A stretch of DNA of 7,538 nt from an uncultured bacterium (GTDB lineage Bacteria > Patescibacteriota > Minisyncoccia > Phycocordibacterales > UBA9973). The DNA lies in assembly GCA_903891365.1 (NCBI GenBank), contig CAITEG010000011.1, positions 1 through 7,538 of the forward strand, given 5' to 3'. Below are positions 5,397 through 7,538 of the stretch, piece by piece. Below the pieces are notes generated by a model. That model ran no database searches and was not told the origin of the DNA. It worked only from the letters and a program-made list of their open reading frames with translations. Each line of letters opens with the position of its first letter. Position 1 is the stretch's first letter. A program made the position numbers and the translations under genes.

Positions 5397-5999
5397 ATGA
5401 CTAAAGAACAAACGCAGCCAGAAATATTAGAAGTTAAAGTAGAGGAAAATATGGCGTCAAATGACGCTATAGGTAACGCGTCACCAAAGGTACCAATACT
5501 AATGAGATATGTTCCATGGCACAAAAAGCCATCGCGCAACGTAACTGCTGAGGATATTCCAACAGTTTTGAAGGAAGCCCCTATACTTGGGGAGCTTTGT
5601 CACACCTCTGTGGGAGTCTACGATGGCGGTAATGCTGTTTGTCATGCACAAATCAATGATACAGATCCACTTCGTTTCTTTGTCTCATCATCTGGTGAAA
5701 TTATAGTTAACCCAGTTATCGTCAAACACACAAAAACAACAGTGGATTCGGTAGAAGCATGTACGTCTTTCCCTGAAAAACCACCAGTGACTGTCCAACG
5801 GTATCATAAAATCGTCGTGCAGTTTCAGCAACTAACCGCACAAAAAGAGTTGAGTGAACCTCGCCAGGAAGATTTTAGTGGTCCTGAATCTAAAGTTATA
5901 CAACATGAATGTGCTCATATGAATGGACACAGCATCTATGATGAAGAGGTTTCAGCTGAAGATTCTCTTGGTCAGACCTTACTAACCGCAACAAACTAA
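5397..5999 (+). CDS. def: phage peptide deformylase, divergent
   Basis: The product has 200 residues from ATG 5397, or 182 from ATG 5451. Peptide deformylases remove the formyl group from the initiator Met of new proteins, using a metal ion held by one Cys and two His. Motif 3 is clear: Q169H170E171C172A173H174 (HExxH). Motif 2 is E120ACTS124, with C122 as metal ligand, in place of the usual EGCLS. Motif 1 is degenerate: G78NAVCHAQ85 against GxGxAAxQ, keeping Q85 but having Ala at the second Gly position and His83 where Ala is usual. The core NPVIVKHT...SVEACTSFPEK...V.RYHKIVVQ matches the family fold. Phage deformylases are known from marine and cyanobacterial phages. ATG 5451 has the better SD and gives a more typical length. 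Alternatively it could be a deformylase-like protein with altered specificity. Confidence 0.85.
   Translation: MTKEQTQPEILEVKVEENMASNDAIGNASPKVPILMRYVPWHKKPSRNVTAEDIPTVLKEAPILGELCHTSVGVYDGGNAVCHAQINDTDPLRFFVSSSGEIIVNPVIVKHTKTTVDSVEACTSFPEKPPVTVQRYHKIVVQFQQLTAQKELSEPRQEDFSGPESKVIQHECAHMNGHSIYDEEVSAEDSLGQTLLTATN
5441..5446 (+). promoter_or_regulatory. def: Shine-Dalgarno-like AGAGGA before an internal ATG of the deformylase
   Basis: AGAGGA lies 4 bases before an in-frame ATG at 5451, whereas ATG 5397 has no SD, only the A/T-rich ATATAGATAT. Starting at 5451 would remove 18 mostly acidic residues and give 182 residues, nearer the usual deformylase length. Because most genes here lack an SD, the upstream start cannot be excluded. 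Confidence 0.35.
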
Positions 6000-6001
6000 T
6001 T

Positions 6002-6355
6002 ATGGAACCCTATCAGAAAATCTATAAAGAATTTTTTGCATCATTTAATAAACAACCTGTCTCTGGTGCTGAGGCTGGTGAGTTGGTTGTAAAACTAGCT
6101 GACTACTATAGTGAATACAATCTGAAGTTAATTGAGGCAATGCGTAAATTTAATCAAATAAAGAAAGCTTGTTCTGAACAGACTGACGGAAATGACAAAA
6201 TGGTTAGTGTAGCTAAAGCTGAAATGATGGCAGACGCTACCCCTGAGGCAGCTGCGTTCGAGCTTGCTCGTGCCCATGTACAAAATCTAGATCAAATGAT
6301 TAGTGCAGTAAAAAGCTTACAAAAAGGTCTCATTAATGAATACGTTCGTACGTAA
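6002..6355 (+). CDS. helical phage protein of unknown function
   Basis: The product has 117 residues and is predicted to be almost entirely alpha-helical. Stretches such as AGELVVKLADYYSEYNLKLIEAMRKFNQIKKA and EAAAFELARAHVQNLDQMISAVKSLQKGLINEYV suggest two long helices joined by a polar loop (SEQTDGNDKMVS). This is compatible with a small coiled-coil or helical-hairpin oligomer. There are no metal-binding or catalytic motifs and only one Cys. It resembles small conserved proteins I recall from phage genomes, but no function is assigned. It begins 2 bases after the deformylase stop, without an SD, and ends 6 bases before the zinc-finger gene, so the three are probably co-transcribed. Confidence 0.75.
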   Translation: MEPYQKIYKEFFASFNKQPVSGAEAGELVVKLADYYSEYNLKLIEAMRKFNQIKKACSEQTDGNDKMVSVAKAEMMADATPEAAAFELARAHVQNLDQMISAVKSLQKGLINEYVRT

Positions 6356-6361
6356 TTAATC

Positions 6362-6766
6362 ATGCGCATTGATAAAAAGTGCAAGGTCTGCGGCACACCA
6401 TTCGTGGCCATAAAAACCAATCAATATTTCTGTTCACGTAAATGTTTCAAGCGAGACTACAATTCTCGCAAGAGAGAGGAGCGTCAACTTGACCGAGAGA
6501 CCAATCCTGCTCGTTGGGGTTGGTACATCTGCACTCATTGTGGACTTAAGTCCCCATTACCATATTCTCCTAAAAGATATAAAGTAAAATTCGAGACATA
6601 TGCATGTCCTGGTTGTGGCACTCCAAGATTTAAAAATCCAGAAAACATGCGAGAAGACTGGCAGGACGATCTTATTCGTTATGGAAAAGGATGGAAGGAA
6701 CCAATCCCTGGAGTAACTGATGTTATTATCAGTATGACCTTTCAAACGTTTTTATCTGATAGCTAG
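6362..6766 (+). CDS. double zinc-finger phage protein
   Basis: The product has 134 residues and two metal sites. The N-terminal one is C7xxC10 with C24xxxC28 in the context YFCSRKCFKRDYNSRKREERQ, a treble-clef pattern with a basic helix after it, common in small DNA- or RNA-binding proteins. The second is C57xxC60 with C82xxC85, a zinc ribbon. The remainder contains many Trp and Lys/Arg residues (NPARWGWY, MREDWQDD, KGWKEP). It may be a regulator or an accessory factor of the phage replication or packaging machinery; the sequence does not decide. It begins 6 bases after the upstream stop without an SD. Its 3' end overlaps the convergent minus-strand gene by 15 bases, so it closes the plus-strand gene block. 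Confidence 0.75.
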   Translation: MRIDKKCKVCGTPFVAIKTNQYFCSRKCFKRDYNSRKREERQLDRETNPARWGWYICTHCGLKSPLPYSPKRYKVKFETYACPGCGTPRFKNPENMREDWQDDLIRYGKGWKEPIPGVTDVIISMTFQTFLSDS

Positions 6767-7538
6767 TTCTTCACCTGGCTTATATGCTGTATAAGAAGAT
6801 GGATCGCTAATGGGGGCTGGTTCTGTACGTCCAATCTGATTTTGGGCTAACATATTTGCCATTGACTTGACCCCTGAAGCCCAGTCTTTATATACACGAG
6901 AACCTCCAGGGGTTGTATTACCTACGTTCCCAACATTTTTTGTTCTAACAGCCTTTCCTGTTGTACCAAACATAGATTCCTCTTGTGCCAACGCTACCAT
7001 AAGATCTACTGGAACTTTGTCAGTTTGTGCTGCGTCCCATATCATTTGACCTGTTACGGGAGATTTAGGAGCGACCTTGCTTATATAGTTCTGTATATCT
7101 TGTGGCCCACTGATCGAAGGAATGTTTGTTTTAATGTTTAGTATTTTTTCGTTATGTTTAGGATCAGTAGAGTAAGAACTCATATCTATTCCTTCTATCG
7201 CAGGATTTTGTATACCACTACCAGTATTTAACTTACCCATATTAGGAGTAGTTGACTGCTTAAAGATTGTTGGTTTCTGTTTAAATATATTTGCAAACAT
7301 ATCACTATTTGATGCCTCTAGATCCTTTGCTTTTTTAGATACTAGATTTGATATATTTGACAAAGTAGTTTGTGTATTATTTAAAGTTTTTTGTGCTCCC
7401 GACGTATCAGTAGGGTTGAGAGTGATAGGGGTTTGTGGAGTTTGTGGTTTCTGAACAACGGAAGTACCGGTTAGGTATTGGCTAATATTTTGACTAGGAG
7501 AACTCCCTGGAGCCCCCAGCGTGTAAGGAAGTCCTGTC
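6752..7538 (-). CDS. lysozyme/glucosaminidase-like protein, 5' end beyond the window
   Basis: The frame stays open from its TAA at 6752-6754 to the right edge, so the gene is partial. A TTG at 7361-7363 is only an internal codon. The visible N-terminal part (about 7364-7538) is low-complexity, rich in Thr, Gln, Pro, Ser and Asn (VQKPQTPQTPITLNPT). A polar linker follows, then a C-terminal domain (about 6830-7100). That domain has QNYISKVAPKSPVTGQMIWDA, LMVALAQEESMFGT, RTKNVGNVGN and VYKDWASGVKSMANML. These match the lysozyme-like/glucosaminidase fold that cleaves peptidoglycan glycan strands, with the first Glu of AQEES as likely catalytic residue. In phages this layout suggests a virion-associated or tail murein hydrolase aiding DNA entry. 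A lysis role or a host-derived hydrolase is also possible. It lies convergent to the plus-strand operon. Confidence 0.75.
   Translation of the reverse strand, partial: TGLPYTLGAPGSSPSQNISQYLTGTSVVQKPQTPQTPITLNPTDTSGAQKTLNNTQTTLSNISNLVSKKAKDLEASNSDMFANIFKQKPTIFKQSTTPNMGKLNTGSGIQNPAIEGIDMSSYSTDPKHNEKILNIKTNIPSISGPQDIQNYISKVAPKSPVTGQMIWDAAQTDKVPVDLMVALAQEESMFGTTGKAVRTKNVGNVGNTTPGGSRVYKDWASGVKSMANMLAQNQIGRTEPAPISDPSSYTAYKPGEELAIR

Noticed and set aside
6867..7049. Plus-strand 60-codon open frame
   Set aside because: It is a shadow of the minus-strand hydrolase gene, whose domain motifs are recognisable.
1..7538. Alternative genetic code (recoded TGA or TAG)
   Set aside because: TGA ends genes at ATGA overlaps (1169, 1856, 3363) and TAG ends genes at 399, 5309 and 6766 at sensible lengths.
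1..7538. CRISPR array, tRNA or rRNA genes
   Set aside because: No regularly spaced repeats, cloverleaf-like segments or rRNA-like stretches were seen. The only strong repeat is the single 27-bp pair.

Overview
The window looks like part of a bacteriophage (or prophage) genome from an uncultivated bacterium. It is AT-rich and tightly packed, with 4-bp ATGA start/stop overlaps, several small genes of unknown function, and a phage-type recombination cluster. It ends in a virion- or lysis-type murein hydrolase fragment on the opposite strand. TAA, TAG and TGA all act as stops at gene ends that fit the layout, including TGA inside ATGA overlaps, so no stop codon appears to be recoded. Most starts lack a Shine-Dalgarno sequence and follow a short A/T-rich leader. 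The sequence alone does not identify the host.

Left part (1-1920): a hairpin at 28-46 precedes a small C-type-lectin-fold (DUF1566-like) protein. The last third of that gene differs sharply in codon use from the rest and resembles the variable region of a diversity-generating retroelement (DGR) target. No reverse transcriptase or template repeat is visible here. Next come a zinc-binding HNH-like protein and three small unknown genes. One of these, at 1166-1501, sits between perfect 27-bp direct repeats and looks like an inserted cassette. A possible 21-codon gene follows.

Middle (1938-5309): an SbcD/Mre11-type nuclease, a NinG-type recombination endonuclease and an SbcC/Rad50-type ATPase form one overlapping, probably translationally coupled block. 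The nuclease and ATPase should together process DNA ends. The NinG-like protein between them should cut branched recombination intermediates. This resembles the T4 gp47/gp46 arrangement with a nuclease inserted.

Right part (5299-7538): a possible 28-codon gene, a divergent phage peptide deformylase, a helical protein of unknown function and a double zinc-finger protein continue on the + strand. A convergent gene on the - strand overlaps the last of these by 15 bp. It runs off the right edge and encodes a Thr/Gln/Pro-rich region followed by a lysozyme/glucosaminidase-like domain, so it probably marks the switch to a structural or lysis module.
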